Shown: positions 45,555-54,703, numbered from the stretch's first letter. The stretch is DNA of 64,000 bases from Dokdonia sinensis (GCF_003688895.1 NZ_REFV01000001.1:62001-126000); one strand, 5' to 3'. Numbers and translations are program-made. Notes: generated by a model not told the origin, from the sequence alone.

Positions 45555-46810
45555 GTTTTCTGCTTTTTCTTTCTAGCCGCAGGAAACAAAACATTGTTTA
45601 GGATTAGCCTATATCCTGGCGAATTAGGATGCAACTCCAACTCCGTTTTTGGGTCTCCTACCCTATGTTGATAATCTTCTGGGTCGTGACCTCCGTAAAA
45701 GGTAAAGAAACCTTTTCCTTTAATCCCGTGAATGTAGCGTGCTTCACCATTTGTTTTATTCTCACCCATTATAAGCACATTTGATTTGATACTCTCAGCA
45801 TCATAGGATGTTGTTTGTCCCATAAAACCTTTTACTAGGGCTGTGTGGTTTTGACACAGCATCGTTGGGATAGGATCCCATTTTGCACTGTAATCCTTTA
45901 GTGTAAAATAATCCGTCTCAAAAGGAATGCGGCGCTTGCGCGTCATATCAATGGACGAAAACTCATACACCATAGGTGAGCGCTCCAGAACAAAATCCTT
46001 AAAAGCAAATGTTTTTCCAAAATCAATACGCGACTGATAATCTGGATCTGAAGCATCACCATCAAACATAGGCTCACAAATGTCTACACCTTCGGCTGCA
46101 AGGGCAATATCAAAACTGTCTGTGGCACTACACATTGCAAACATAAAACCACCTCCCACGACATAGTCTCTTATTTTTAAGGATACATCTCGTTTTTCTT
46201 CGGACACTTTACTGTATCCTAATTTACTAGCGAGCGCCTCGGCATTTTTCTTTTCTTCAATATACCACGGCGCCGCTCGATAGTTTGCATAAAATTTACC
46301 ATACTGTCCTGTAAAATCCTCGTGATGCAGGTGTAGCCAATCGTATAAAATCAACTGGTCGTCTAGTACTGCTTCATCATAAATGGTGGTGTATGGAATC
46401 TCTGCGTATGTAAGAACCATAGTTACGGCATCATCCCAGGGCACTTTACTGTCTGGTGTGTAAACCGCAATCTTGGGAGCCTTTTCTAAAATAACTGCCT
46501 CCATATTTTGGGAAGGACTACTTATTTCGGTAAGGATTTGCTCGGTGGCATTGTCAGACAAGACTTCATAGGAAACACCGCGTATGGTGCATTCTCTACG
46601 TATGTCTTCTGTATCTGGAAGTAAAAAAGAGCCCCCTCTATAATTAAGAAGCCACTTTACTTTAAGGTTTTGGTCGAGTGACCAGTAGGTGATTCCATAA
46701 GCCTTGAGGTGTTCCTTTTGACTCTCGACATCCATAGGAATGAGGATGTAGGACGCTTTCGCGAAAGCGCACGCCAAAACAAACATCGTAAATAATAGTA
46801 TTTTCTTCAT
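45551..46810 (-). CDS. Exported protein of unknown function, often labelled asparagine synthetase B
   Basis: 419 residues from ATG 46810, giving a signal peptide (MKKILLFTMFVLACAFAKAS) whose end is coded by a palindrome copy. It shows none of the AsnB motifs (no Cys2, no PP-loop SGGLDS), so the label this family usually carries is misleading. Visible instead: an N-terminal YILIPMDVESQKEHLKAYGITYW block, a glutamine-amidotransferase-like alpha/beta pattern (KIAVYTPDSKVPWDDAV, YVVGGGFMFAMCSATD with a Cys after the strand) and a C-terminal FTFYGGHDPEDYQHRVGDP. Likely periplasmic; coupled to the DUF922 gene. Function unknown. Confidence 0.75.
   Translation of the reverse strand: MKKILLFTMFVLACAFAKASYILIPMDVESQKEHLKAYGITYWSLDQNLKVKWLLNYRGGSFLLPDTEDIRRECTIRGVSYEVLSDNATEQILTEISSPSQNMEAVILEKAPKIAVYTPDSKVPWDDAVTMVLTYAEIPYTTIYDEAVLDDQLILYDWLHLHHEDFTGQYGKFYANYRAAPWYIEEKKNAEALASKLGYSKVSEEKRDVSLKIRDYVVGGGFMFAMCSATDSFDIALAAEGVDICEPMFDGDASDPDYQSRIDFGKTFAFKDFVLERSPMVYEFSSIDMTRKRRIPFETDYFTLKDYSAKWDPIPTMLCQNHTALVKGFMGQTTSYDAESIKSNVLIMGENKTNGEARYIHGIKGKGFFTFYGGHDPEDYQHRVGDPKTELELHPNSPGYRLILNNVLFPAARKKKQKT
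46754..46769. repeat. Palindrome copy in a signal peptide (AFAKA frame)
   Basis: Perfect CGCTTTCGCGAAAGCG coding AFAKA at the cleavage region of the signal peptide. Confidence 0.9.
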
Positions 46811-46957
46811 AGTCAAATCCAAACCCAAAGCGGGCGTTTTTATAACGTGTAAATTACGGATTTGTTATGACAAAAGTAGTGCCACCCTGGAAGATGAGAT
46901 CGAAATTGAAAATGCAAGAGCGGTTGAAAATATCTAATTAATTATAAAGAAACTTAT

Positions 46958-48526
46958 TTAGAACGGCACCTCATCCTCATCATCTGGAGGCAATGGCGAT
47001 TGTGGCCCTCCAAAGGCATCATCTGCACTTGGGAATGGATTTTTAGGTAAGCTGTCTGGTGCAAAGGTATCATCGTTTGCGGCCGCGTTGAGAGAACTCT
47101 GAAACTCGTATGGTGTATGGAAATCATCGAGGTTATCAAATTTACCTAAGTGTCCTACGAACTTTAGTCGGATATTGTCGAGACCACCATTACGGTGCTT
47201 TGCTACGATAAATTCCCCTTGTCCTTCGGTTGGGCTGCGTTCCTCATCATCCCACTCCTCTATTTTGTAATATTCTGGACGGTAAATGAACGATACAATA
47301 TCTGCATCCTGCTCTATCGCTCCAGACTCACGAAGGTCCGAAAGTAAAGGTCGTTTGCTTCCTCCACGGGTTTCAACGGCACGGGATAGCTGTGAAAGTG
47401 CAATTACAGGAACAGCAAGTTCTTTTGCCAGCGCTTTAAGGTTTCTGGAAATCATCGAGATTTCTTGTTCACGATTTCCGCCACCTTTTTGAGCGCTTCC
47501 AGCAGTCATTAGTTGCAGGTAATCTATCATTATAATCTTGATCCCAAACTGAGAGGCAAGTCTGCGCGCTTTTGCACGTAAGTCAAAAATAGATAGCGAC
47601 GGTGTATCGTCTATAAAAAGCGGTGCTTTCTCCAGGCTCTTCACTTTCACATTAAGTTGTTCCCACTCGTGCTTTTCTAGCTGACCGGTACGTAACTTTT
47701 CAGACGAAAGGCCCGTTTCTGACGAAATCAAACGGGTAATTAACTGTACAGAGGACATCTCCAGAGAGAAAAACGCAACGGGAATATTCTGGTCTACCGC
47801 CATATTACGTGCCATAGTGAGTGTCATCGCGGTTTTACCCATACCTGGACGGGCAGCAACAATAATTAAATCTGACGGTTGCCATCCAGAGGTGAGTGCA
47901 TCTACTTTGTGAAATCCTGTTGGTATTCCAGAGAGCCCCTCTTTATTTGAAATTTCCTCTATCTTCTTTTTTGCCTGTATCACAAGACTCTGTGCACTCT
48001 CAGAAGAACGTTTTACGTTTCCTTGAGTTACTTCATACAACTTTGATTCTGCATTATCGAGCAGGTCAAAAACATCTGTCGTATCATCATAGGCCTCTTC
48101 TATAATTTCATTTGAGATTTTAATGAGCGAGCGCTGTATGTGTTTTTGTAAAATGATACGTGCGTGGTACTCAATGTGTGCAGATGAGGCTACCTTTTGT
48201 GTTAATTGAATCAAATAGTAGTCACCTCCCGCTTGCTCTAGCTTTGCCATCTTTTTGAGCTGCTCAGAAACGGTTAATAAGTCGACCGGCTGACCTTCTT
48301 CAAAGAGAATTCTAATGGCCTCAAAGATATGTTTATGAGATTCTTTGTAGAAAACCTCACTGCTCAAAATATCAATTACCTCATCCACACCCTTCTTATC
48401 AATCATCAAAGCCCCAAGCACAACAACCTCTAAATCAAGTGCTTGTGGTGGTATTTTACCCTTCTCTAAGGAGATGATTTGCCCTTTGGCGATGTTGTAT
48501 GCTGGTGTTGGTTTAGTCTGTTCCAT
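46958..48526 (-). CDS. dnaB: Replicative DNA helicase
   Basis: 522 residues. N-terminal DnaB domain (GKIPPQALDLEVVVLGALMID), linker, then RecA-like ATPase with Walker A ARPGMGKTAMTL, Walker B IIMIDYLQLM, the LSQLSRAVETRGGSKRPLLSDLRESGAIEQDAD block, and a Pro/Asp-rich tail ending DDEDEVPF. Forms the hexameric ring helicase at the replication fork. No intein. A full palindrome lies 34 bases upstream of the ATG. Confidence 0.97.
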   Translation of the reverse strand: MEQTKPTPAYNIAKGQIISLEKGKIPPQALDLEVVVLGALMIDKKGVDEVIDILSSEVFYKESHKHIFEAIRILFEEGQPVDLLTVSEQLKKMAKLEQAGGDYYLIQLTQKVASSAHIEYHARIILQKHIQRSLIKISNEIIEEAYDDTTDVFDLLDNAESKLYEVTQGNVKRSSESAQSLVIQAKKKIEEISNKEGLSGIPTGFHKVDALTSGWQPSDLIIVAARPGMGKTAMTLTMARNMAVDQNIPVAFFSLEMSSVQLITRLISSETGLSSEKLRTGQLEKHEWEQLNVKVKSLEKAPLFIDDTPSLSIFDLRAKARRLASQFGIKIIMIDYLQLMTAGSAQKGGGNREQEISMISRNLKALAKELAVPVIALSQLSRAVETRGGSKRPLLSDLRESGAIEQDADIVSFIYRPEYYKIEEWDDEERSPTEGQGEFIVAKHRNGGLDNIRLKFVGHLGKFDNLDDFHTPYEFQSSLNAAANDDTFAPDSLPKNPFPSADDAFGGPQSPLPPDDEDEVPF

Positions 48527-48559
48527 TGAGGAGCTAAAGTATATAATTGTTGGTTTTTA

Positions 48560-48581
48560 TTACGCTTTCGCGAAAGCGTAA
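48560..48581. repeat. TTTCGCGAAA-core palindrome, intergenic copy upstream of dnaB
   Basis: Perfect 22-base palindrome between dnaB and the accA terminator. Confidence 0.9.
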
Positions 48582-48644
48582 TACTTAACAACCCACTGTT
48601 AATAAACAGCGGATAAGTCTTGAATATTGTTAATAGTCGTAAAA

Positions 48645-48671
48645 AAATCCGAAGTGAAATACTTCGGATTT
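48645..48671 (-). terminator. Terminator of accA
   Basis: AAATCCGAAGT and ACTTCGGATTT form a perfect 11-bp stem with a GAAAT loop, 25 bases past the accA stop. Confidence 0.85.
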
Positions 48672-48695
48672 TGGTATCAAGTGATTTTACACTTG

Positions 48696-49649
48696 TTAAC
48701 CTTTGAAGACTCCCATCTGGGAATATTTGTCCATCCTTTTTTCTACTAAATCTTTTGGGGATAAGTTTTTAAATTCTTGGTAAGCCTTTTGAATTGATTT
48801 TTTTACCGTAAGGAACGTCTCTTCGCGGTTTGCGTGAGCACCTCCTAATGGTTCTTTTACAATCTCATCTATGAGCTTTTGTTTTTTCATATCGTTAGCC
48901 GTAAGCTTTAATGCATCTGCCGCTTGCTCCTTAAACTCCCAACTTCTCCATAATATAGAAGAACAAGACTCTGGAGAAATTACAGAATACCAAGTATTTT
49001 CTAGCATTAATACTTTATCTCCCACACCTATTCCTAGAGCTCCGCCACTTGCTCCTTCTCCTATAATCACAACTATAATAGGTACTTTAAGGCGTGTCAT
49101 CTCAAGAATATTGCGAGCAATGGCTTCTCCCTGACCACGCTCCTCTGCTTCTAGTCCTGGGTAGGCACCTGGAGTATCTATTATAGTCACCACAGGAACT
49201 CCAAATTTCTCTGCACTTTTCATTAGACGCAATGCCTTGCGGTATCCTTCTGGATTTGCCATACCAAAGTTACGGTACTGGCGAGTTTTTGTATTATACC
49301 CCTTTTGCTGGCCTATGAACATAAATGACTGGTCATCTATTTTTCCAAGCCCACCTATCATGGCCTTATCGTCTTTTACATTTCGGTCGCCGTGAAGTTC
49401 TAGAAAAGTGTCTCCACAAATAGCATTAATGTAATCCAGAGTATATGGACGGTTAGGGTGACGTGATAATTGCACACGTTGCCAAGCCGTTAAGTTTTTA
49501 TAAATATCTTTTTTAGTAGCTGCAAGTTTTTTCTCGATTTGCTTACAAGTTTGCGTTACGTCTACATCGCTCTCTGTGCCTATAAGTGCGCACTTCTCAA
49601 GTTGTTCTTCCAGTTCCTTAATGGGTAATTCAAAGTCTAAATATTCCAT
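48696..49649 (-). CDS. accA: Acetyl-CoA carboxylase carboxyltransferase subunit alpha
   Basis: 317 residues, full length. N-terminal coiled helix ([15 protein letters not shown]), [19 protein letters not shown], the crotonase-type core with [19 protein letters not shown], and the active-site loops [21 protein letters not shown] and [16 protein letters not shown]. With AccD it transfers carboxyl from biotin to acetyl-CoA, the first step of fatty-acid synthesis. AccD, AccB and AccC are not near. A -7 match lies ~45 bases upstream. Confidence 0.97.
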   Translation of the reverse strand: MEYLDFELPIKELEEQLEKCALIGTESDVDVTQTCKQIEKKLAATKKDIYKNLTAWQRVQLSRHPNRPYTLDYINAICGDTFLELHGDRNVKDDKAMIGGLGKIDDQSFMFIGQQKGYNTKTRQYRNFGMANPEGYRKALRLMKSAEKFGVPVVTIIDTPGAYPGLEAEERGQGEAIARNILEMTRLKVPIIVVIIGEGASGGALGIGVGDKVLMLENTWYSVISPESCSSILWRSWEFKEQAADALKLTANDMKKQKLIDEIVKEPLGGAHANREETFLTVKKSIQKAYQEFKNLSPKDLVEKRMDKYSQMGVFKG

Positions 49650-49692
49650 CGGTTTGTTTCCTTTTCAAGAGGGTTAGTTAGGATTCAGCCTA

Positions 49693-49700
49693 CAAATATA
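49693..49700 (-). promoter_or_regulatory. Candidate -7 box (TATATTTG) of accA
   Basis: Perfect TAnnTTTG giving a ~40-base leader in the spacer between accA and the EamA gene. Confidence 0.45.
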
Positions 49701-49711
49701 ATGGTTTTATA

Positions 49712-50650
49712 TTAGGATTGAAGCGCATTTTTTTGCTTTGCTTTGCGCCTATTCTTTAAAATTCCATTAGCAATCACAACACTTAGAATCACCAAAGCTC
49801 CATAATAAAATTCTGGGCTCATTTTTTCACTATCGCCCAAAATGACAAATGCCAGCACGATGCCATATACAGGCTCAAGGTTTATGGTAAGCATAATTGT
49901 GTAAGGACTAAGGTGACGCATTACTTTTACAGATGCAATAAATGCATACGCTGTACAAACTGATGCGAGTAAACCTAAAAACATCCAGTCTTTACTTGAT
50001 AAATCAAAAAATGTCGCTGACAAGAATGTGGTGTCCGCTTTTGCGAAAGCACTACCTGTAATACTCGCTACAAGGAGATACCCAGTTATAAATAGGGTTC
50101 CTATAAGCAATTCATAAAAGGATATTTTGGTTGGATTATGTTTGTGAACAAATTTCCCGTTTATCAATGTAAATACTGCTGACAGAAATGCTGAAAACAA
50201 TGCAAGTCCAATTCCTAAGCGATACTCTGGTTCTACTTCGAAAATCATATACAACGCCCCGATGACAATCAGTCCAAAAAGTAACTCATACCAAATTATC
50301 TTCCGGTTGTAAAATATAGGCTCTAGCAAAGCTGTAAAAAATGCACCTGTACTCATCATTGCTAATGTTATGGATACATTAGAAACTTTTATTGCTCCGA
50401 AAAATGTGAGCCAGTGCACAGCAATGACAATTCCTGCTATGGAAAAACCGTAGAACGCCTTTCGCGAAAGCGTAATCTCAATTCCCTTCCATTTTATATA
50501 TATGAGTATAAAAATACTTGCGAGCCCCATTCTAAACCATACCAAAGGAACTGCATCTATGCTTATAAGTGCACCGAGAACAGCAGTAAAACCCCAAATA
50601 AAAACAATGAGATGAAAATGAAGGTAGCTCTGTAGCTTAGCGTCTCGCAC
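49712..50650 (-). CDS. EamA/DMT family transporter
   Basis: 312 residues, ten predicted membrane helices in two EamA repeats (FIWGFTAVLGALISIDAVPLVWFR at the first repeat, LEPVYGIVLAFVILGD in the second). Exporter-like, substrate unknown. It carries two palindrome copies, one read as ITLSRKAF (residues ~58-65, between helices) and one as GSAFAKAD (~200, in a loop). Its start lies 14 bases inside the upstream LptF/G gene, so the two are coupled. Confidence 0.9.
   Translation of the reverse strand: MRDAKLQSYLHFHLIVFIWGFTAVLGALISIDAVPLVWFRMGLASIFILIYIKWKGIEITLSRKAFYGFSIAGIVIAVHWLTFFGAIKVSNVSITLAMMSTGAFFTALLEPIFYNRKIIWYELLFGLIVIGALYMIFEVEPEYRLGIGLALFSAFLSAVFTLINGKFVHKHNPTKISFYELLIGTLFITGYLLVASITGSAFAKADTTFLSATFFDLSSKDWMFLGLLASVCTAYAFIASVKVMRHLSPYTIMLTINLEPVYGIVLAFVILGDSEKMSPEFYYGALVILSVVIANGILKNRRKAKQKNALQS
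50037..50050. repeat. Palindrome copy inside the EamA gene (AFAKA frame)
   Basis: GCTTTTGCGAAAGC, one base off the core, coding AFAKA in a loop after a membrane helix. Confidence 0.75.
50459..50472. repeat. Palindrome copy inside the EamA gene (LSRK frame)
   Basis: Perfect 12-base core plus one intact arm, coding LSRK in a cytoplasmic loop. Confidence 0.85.
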
Positions 50651-51713
50651 GATACAACAGATAAGCGGCTAGAATGGCAAAAAATACATTAGGAGCCCAA
50701 ACAGCTACTAATGGACTAAAATCAGATTGTTCTGCCATTGTACTAAATATACGATCAAAAAACAAAAAGGAGCAGGCTATCAATATACCAAATGCTAGGT
50801 TTACACCCATCCCACCTCGTCGCTTCATAGAGGAAACAGCAACTGCTATGATCGTAAGTATGTATGCAGCAACGGGTAGTCCAAACCGCTTTTGGAGAGT
50901 CACTTCGTAAGTGTTTATATTAGATGAACCGCGCGCAGACTCCTTTGCAATAAACTCCTTTAATTCTGGTGTAGTTAGTGTCTCAGCAATGTAAGCAAGT
51001 GGTACTAAGTCTTCAATATCAAATGCAAAAGTTGTATCCAGCTTGCGCTGGCTTATCAGTATATCTTCATTTGGCGTGATAACTCGCTTCTCGTATCCAT
51101 TAAGAGTATATGTAGTGTCTTCTGGATTGAATTTAATTCTACTAGCTGAGATTTTATAAATAAGCTCATTATTCTCAACGTGTTCTAGTGTAAAATTACG
51201 TCCAGTCTTATTACGGGTACTAAAACTACTCACGTAAATAATATCATTATCATTTATTTTCCTGAAGACTTCTTGTGTCTCTCTATCCTTTTTACCCTTC
51301 TTGAGATACTCGTAACTAAACTCATTAAAACCCCGGTTTGCCCCAGGAGCAAGATACGTTCCCAAAATAAATGCACCTGCACAAACAATTGTCGCTCCTA
51401 TGATATAAGGACGTAAGAAACGCGTAAAAGACACACCACTACTTAAAAAGGCGATGACCTCTGTATTATTTGCCAGCTTAGACGTAAACCAAATGACCGA
51501 AAGAAAAAGGAAAAATGGAAATAGCATATTTGCAAAGACTATGGTAAAATTGCCATAATATCGGGCTACCTCAAAAAATGGAACGTCATTCTCAAGAATC
51601 TTGTCAATCTTTTCGGCAAGGTTCACCGTAATCATAATAGGGATAAACAAGACAAGCATCATCGTAAAGGTGATGAGGTAACGTTTTAATATGTACCAAT
51701 CGAGAATTTTCAC
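50637..51713 (-). CDS. LptF/LptG family permease (LPS export)
   Basis: 358 residues if started at the GTG at 51713 (VKILDWYILKRYLITF, the classic LptG-type opening); an ATG 14 codons up at 51755 would lie inside tgt. The GTG overlaps the tgt stop by one base (TAGTG), a translational-coupling arrangement. Six membrane helices in two groups of three around a periplasmic beta-jellyroll domain (~140-250). LptF/G form the inner-membrane part of the LPS transporter with LptB. Whether it is F or G cannot be said. Confidence 0.88.
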   Translation of the reverse strand: MKILDWYILKRYLITFTMMLVLFIPIMITVNLAEKIDKILENDVPFFEVARYYGNFTIVFANMLFPFFLFLSVIWFTSKLANNTEVIAFLSSGVSFTRFLRPYIIGATIVCAGAFILGTYLAPGANRGFNEFSYEYLKKGKKDRETQEVFRKINDNDIIYVSSFSTRNKTGRNFTLEHVENNELIYKISASRIKFNPEDTTYTLNGYEKRVITPNEDILISQRKLDTTFAFDIEDLVPLAYIAETLTTPELKEFIAKESARGSSNINTYEVTLQKRFGLPVAAYILTIIAVAVSSMKRRGGMGVNLAFGILIACSFLFFDRIFSTMAEQSDFSPLVAVWAPNVFFAILAAYLLYRARR

Positions 51714-52843
51714 TAGAGGCGGTTGTCCATTTGTTTTACCATTATATTTTTCCAAGCTGTGAATGTTCCCGCAAGTATTTGCTTGCGCGCTTCACGTACT
51801 AGCCACATATAAAAGCCTAGATTATGTATTGTAGCAATTTGCATCCCTAAAAGCTCACTACATTTAAATAAGTGTCTTAAATAAGCTTTACTATATTCTG
51901 TATCTACCCACGTGATTCCCATCTCATCAATAGGAGAAAAATCATCTTCCCATTTTTTATTCTTAATATTAATAGAGCCGTGAGCTGTAAAGAGCATCCC
52001 ATTACGGGCGTTACGTGTAGGCATCACGCAGTCAAACATATCAATACCTAACGCGATATTCTCTAATATATTGATAGGTGTTCCTACTCCCATAAGATAT
52101 CTTGGTTTCTCTTGTGGAAGTACTGCGGTAACAACTTCAGTCATCGCATACATTTCCTCTGCTGGCTCTCCTACAGAAAGACCTCCTATAGCGTTTCCAA
52201 AAGCATTAGACTCAGCAATATATTCGGCAGACTGTTTTCTTAAATCTTTATAGGTACTTCCTTGAATAATTGGGAATAATGCTTGATCATAACCATATAA
52301 AGCTGGAGTCTTTTCAAAATGAGCGATACAACGATCTAGCCAGCGGTGTGTCATATGCATAGACCTTTTTGCATACTTATAATCACAAGGATATGGCGTA
52401 CACTCATCAAAGGCCATTATGATATCTGCTCCAATCTGTCGCTGGATTTCCATTACATTTTCTGGCGTAAAAAGATGCATAGACCCATCTACGTGAGATT
52501 TAAATTTTACACCCTCTTCTCTAATCTTGCGACGACCAGATAAGGAATACACTTGAAAACCTCCACTATCTGTGAGAATAGGGCGATCCCAATTCATAAA
52601 TTTATGCAGCCCGCCAGCTTTCTGTAAAATATCTGTTCCTGGTCTTAAGTATAGATGATAGGTATTTCCCAAAATAATGTCGGGATTGATATCCTCCCTC
52701 AACTCTCTCTGATGCACACCTTTTACAGAAGCCACCGTGCCCACAGGCATAAAAATAGGTGTTTCAATTACACCGTGGTCTGTAATTAATTTTCCTGCCC
52801 TCGCTTGAGAAGCAGCATCTGTTGTAAGTAAGTCAAATTGCAT
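51713..52843 (-). CDS. tgt: Queuine tRNA-ribosyltransferase (Tgt), zinc cysteines replaced
   Basis: 376 residues from ATG 52843 (MQFDLLTTDAASQARAG); a TTG three codons up is excluded by the -7 box. Core motifs are intact: TYHLYLRPG, DSGGFQVYSL, general base/nucleophile Asps in FDECTPYPCDY and the MPTRNARNG loop. However, the usual CxCxxC zinc ligands before the YSxAYL helix are absent; the segment reads EMGITWVDTEYSKAYLRHL, while the later His (TIHNL) remains. Tgt inserts the queuosine precursor into GUN-anticodon tRNAs. First gene of tgt-lptF/G-eamA. Confidence 0.94.
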   Translation of the reverse strand: MQFDLLTTDAASQARAGKLITDHGVIETPIFMPVGTVASVKGVHQRELREDINPDIILGNTYHLYLRPGTDILQKAGGLHKFMNWDRPILTDSGGFQVYSLSGRRKIREEGVKFKSHVDGSMHLFTPENVMEIQRQIGADIIMAFDECTPYPCDYKYAKRSMHMTHRWLDRCIAHFEKTPALYGYDQALFPIIQGSTYKDLRKQSAEYIAESNAFGNAIGGLSVGEPAEEMYAMTEVVTAVLPQEKPRYLMGVGTPINILENIALGIDMFDCVMPTRNARNGMLFTAHGSINIKNKKWEDDFSPIDEMGITWVDTEYSKAYLRHLFKCSELLGMQIATIHNLGFYMWLVREARKQILAGTFTAWKNIMVKQMDNRL

Positions 52844-52849
52844 AAGCCG

Positions 52850-52857
52850 CAAAGATA
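52850..52857 (-). promoter_or_regulatory. Candidate -7 box (TATCTTTG) of tgt
   Basis: Perfect TAnnTTTG ending 6 bases before the tgt ATG, implying an almost leaderless message. Confidence 0.45.
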
Positions 52858-52901
52858 GTTGTTCTAGTTACGACACGAAAAAAGGAGCTTGTAAATTGAC
52901 A

Positions 52902-54137
52902 TTAAAATAATGTAATTAGATACCAAACGCTAAAGCCTATGAGCAATACGATACTCAATAAGCTAAGTATCTTCATTGCATTCGAGAGCTTTGCTTCTTC
53001 AGGGATATCAGCTTTTGCGAAAGCTAGATAATTACAGATCGCGTAAAATGGCGCTGTAATAAAAGACACAATAGTAGCAACCGCAACTAGAAATCCCATA
53101 TCACTCATAAAGAAAAATAAAATCACACAAGTGCCTACGACTAAAGAGACGAGCCAAAACAAATACGTAAATTTACCAGATCCTATTTTTAATATTTGAC
53201 TTGCTCTAGTAAGTGCCATAGGAGACCCATCCAGCGTTGTTAGGGTTGTGCTAAACATCGTTGTAAACGCTGCAATACCAATAAATATGGTAGCCCAACC
53301 TCCTAAACTTGTGGTGTACATGTTTATTAACTGACCAGCAAACTCTCCGCCCTTAGAAGAAAATGCCTCGCCACTACCGTACATTACAAGTGCTCCAAGC
53401 GTGAGAAAACCTATACCCAATACAATGGTACTCGCATAACCTAAATTAAAATCGAACAGCGAAGTTCTCAAACTTCCCTTTTCTGTCTTTCCTTTTTCTA
53501 GTGTCCAGAGCGAGTGCCAGATAGATATATCGAGTGGTGCCGGCATCCATCCCATAAAAGCTATTAAAAAAGCCAATCCAGCAGCATCTGTAGGAATTAT
53601 TTGCATCAAACTTTTAGGATTACCCATACCTTGTGTTTGTATGCTTTCGCGAAAAGCAAAGAATACCGCCACAATCGTACTAATGGTTAACGTAACTATT
53701 ATAATTTTCATAAGATTATCTAAAACCTTATAACGTCCTATTGCCAAAATCATCGCGCACAGAAATGTAATCGCCACGCTCCAAATAGCGATATCTAGTC
53801 CAATGCCAAAGAGCTGTACGGCCAGACCTGCTGTCACAACAGTAACTGCCGTTTGGATGGTAAACATTGTGAGAATCGTGAGAATTAAATAGGTAATCAG
53901 GACACCTTTACCTAGACTGGCATAGCCGTCAAGTAAGCTATTTCCAGTCGCAGCAGCATACCGTGGACCAAGTTGAAAGAATGGATATTTAATAAGATTA
54001 ATGAGCAACAATGCCCAGATAAGTCCAAATCCAAAATCGGCACCAGCCCTTGTGCTTTGTACAAGGTGGGAAACTCCAATCGCCGCTCCGGCGAAAAGCA
54101 GCCCAGGACCTAACTTTTTTAAAGTGATTCCCGTCAT
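52902..54137 (-). CDS. Nramp-related divalent-metal transporter lacking the DPGN motif
   Basis: 411 residues, about 11 membrane helices, Nramp fold by overall pattern (KKLGPGLLFAGAAIGVSHLVQSTRAG at helix 1, FLIAFMGWMPAPLDISIW at helix 6, GSPMALTRA near helix 8). Canonical Nramp metal ligands DPGN (helix 1) and MPH (helix 6) are not present; the positions read GAAIG and MPAP. So either a distant Nramp branch with other substrates or a non-metal transporter. Two palindrome copies: AFRES (~162) and AFAKAD (~372). Start overlaps the sigma-factor stop by 4 bases. Confidence 0.82.
   Translation of the reverse strand: MTGITLKKLGPGLLFAGAAIGVSHLVQSTRAGADFGFGLIWALLLINLIKYPFFQLGPRYAAATGNSLLDGYASLGKGVLITYLILTILTMFTIQTAVTVVTAGLAVQLFGIGLDIAIWSVAITFLCAMILAIGRYKVLDNLMKIIIVTLTISTIVAVFFAFRESIQTQGMGNPKSLMQIIPTDAAGLAFLIAFMGWMPAPLDISIWHSLWTLEKGKTEKGSLRTSLFDFNLGYASTIVLGIGFLTLGALVMYGSGEAFSSKGGEFAGQLINMYTTSLGGWATIFIGIAAFTTMFSTTLTTLDGSPMALTRASQILKIGSGKFTYLFWLVSLVVGTCVILFFFMSDMGFLVAVATIVSFITAPFYAICNYLAFAKADIPEEAKLSNAMKILSLLSIVLLIGFSVWYLITLF
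53011..53024. repeat. Palindrome copy inside the Nramp-related gene (AFAKA frame)
   Basis: GCTTTTGCGAAAGC, one base off, coding AFAKA in the last cytoplasmic loop. Confidence 0.75.
53643..53657. repeat. Palindrome copy inside the Nramp-related gene (FRES frame)
   Basis: GCTTTCGCGAAAAGC, coding AFRES, the only third-frame copy seen. Confidence 0.75.
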
Positions 54138-54703
54138 CGCTCTACTTTATTAATAATATCTGCAAGAAGACGCCTTGCTCTAAGAAGCTTTACCTTAACA
54201 TTATTCATAGGCTCGCCCAAGGATGTAGCCATTTCCTTGTAGCTCATTTCTTGAAAGTAGCGCAAGTTTATCATTTCTTGATAATGCGGCTTAAGCATCT
54301 TTATGTAGTTAAGTAATTGCGCTAGGTTTTGCTCTTTTATAAGTGCATCCTCGGCAGTTAGGTTTTCATCAGGGACTTTGTAGACTCTATCTTTATCCTT
54401 TATATCTGTCTGAGAGCGTACGGATGAGGACTTCTTTCTAAGAATATCAATATGGATATTTTTAGAAATTGCAATAAGCCAGGTGTTGAATTGAAATTCT
54501 TCTTTGTAGGTTTGAATTTTATCAAAAGCCTTTGAGAAACTCTGGATGGTTATATCCTCGGCCTCGTACTCGTTCTGAGTGCGCTTGAGTTGGAATCCAT
54601 ATACTTCATTCCAATACACATTAAGCAAAAAGCTGAAAGCGCTTTGCTTTCCCTCTTTTGCTTTATTAATTTCTGATAAGATCTTGTCGGGAGTTATTTC
54701 CAA
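54134..54703 (-). CDS. ECF-type RNA polymerase sigma factor (middle of operon)
   Basis: 189 residues, TTG start at 54703. Sigma-70 region 2 (YGFQLKRTQNEYEAEDITIQSFSKAFDKI, NTWLIAISKNIHIDILRKK) and region 4 (KPHYQEMINLRYFQEMSYKEMATSLGEPMNNVKVKLLRARRLL). No anti-sigma gene follows; the next gene, overlapping by 4 bases, is the Nramp relative. Its own start overlaps the glycosyltransferase stop by 10 bases, so production is tied to that operon. Confidence 0.92.
   Translation of the reverse strand: MEITPDKILSEINKAKEGKQSAFSFLLNVYWNEVYGFQLKRTQNEYEAEDITIQSFSKAFDKIQTYKEEFQFNTWLIAISKNIHIDILRKKSSSVRSQTDIKDKDRVYKVPDENLTAEDALIKEQNLAQLLNYIKMLKPHYQEMINLRYFQEMSYKEMATSLGEPMNNVKVKLLRARRLLADIINKVER

Noticed and set aside
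45551-46810. Second asparagine synthetase
   Set aside because: No N-terminal Cys2 and no SGGLDS loop; has a signal peptide. The genuine asnB is at 42412-44082.
46867-46941. 24-codon ORF between the AsnB-labelled gene and dnaB
   Set aside because: Very short, no signal or repeat support, and composition like the surrounding spacer; not convincing as a gene.
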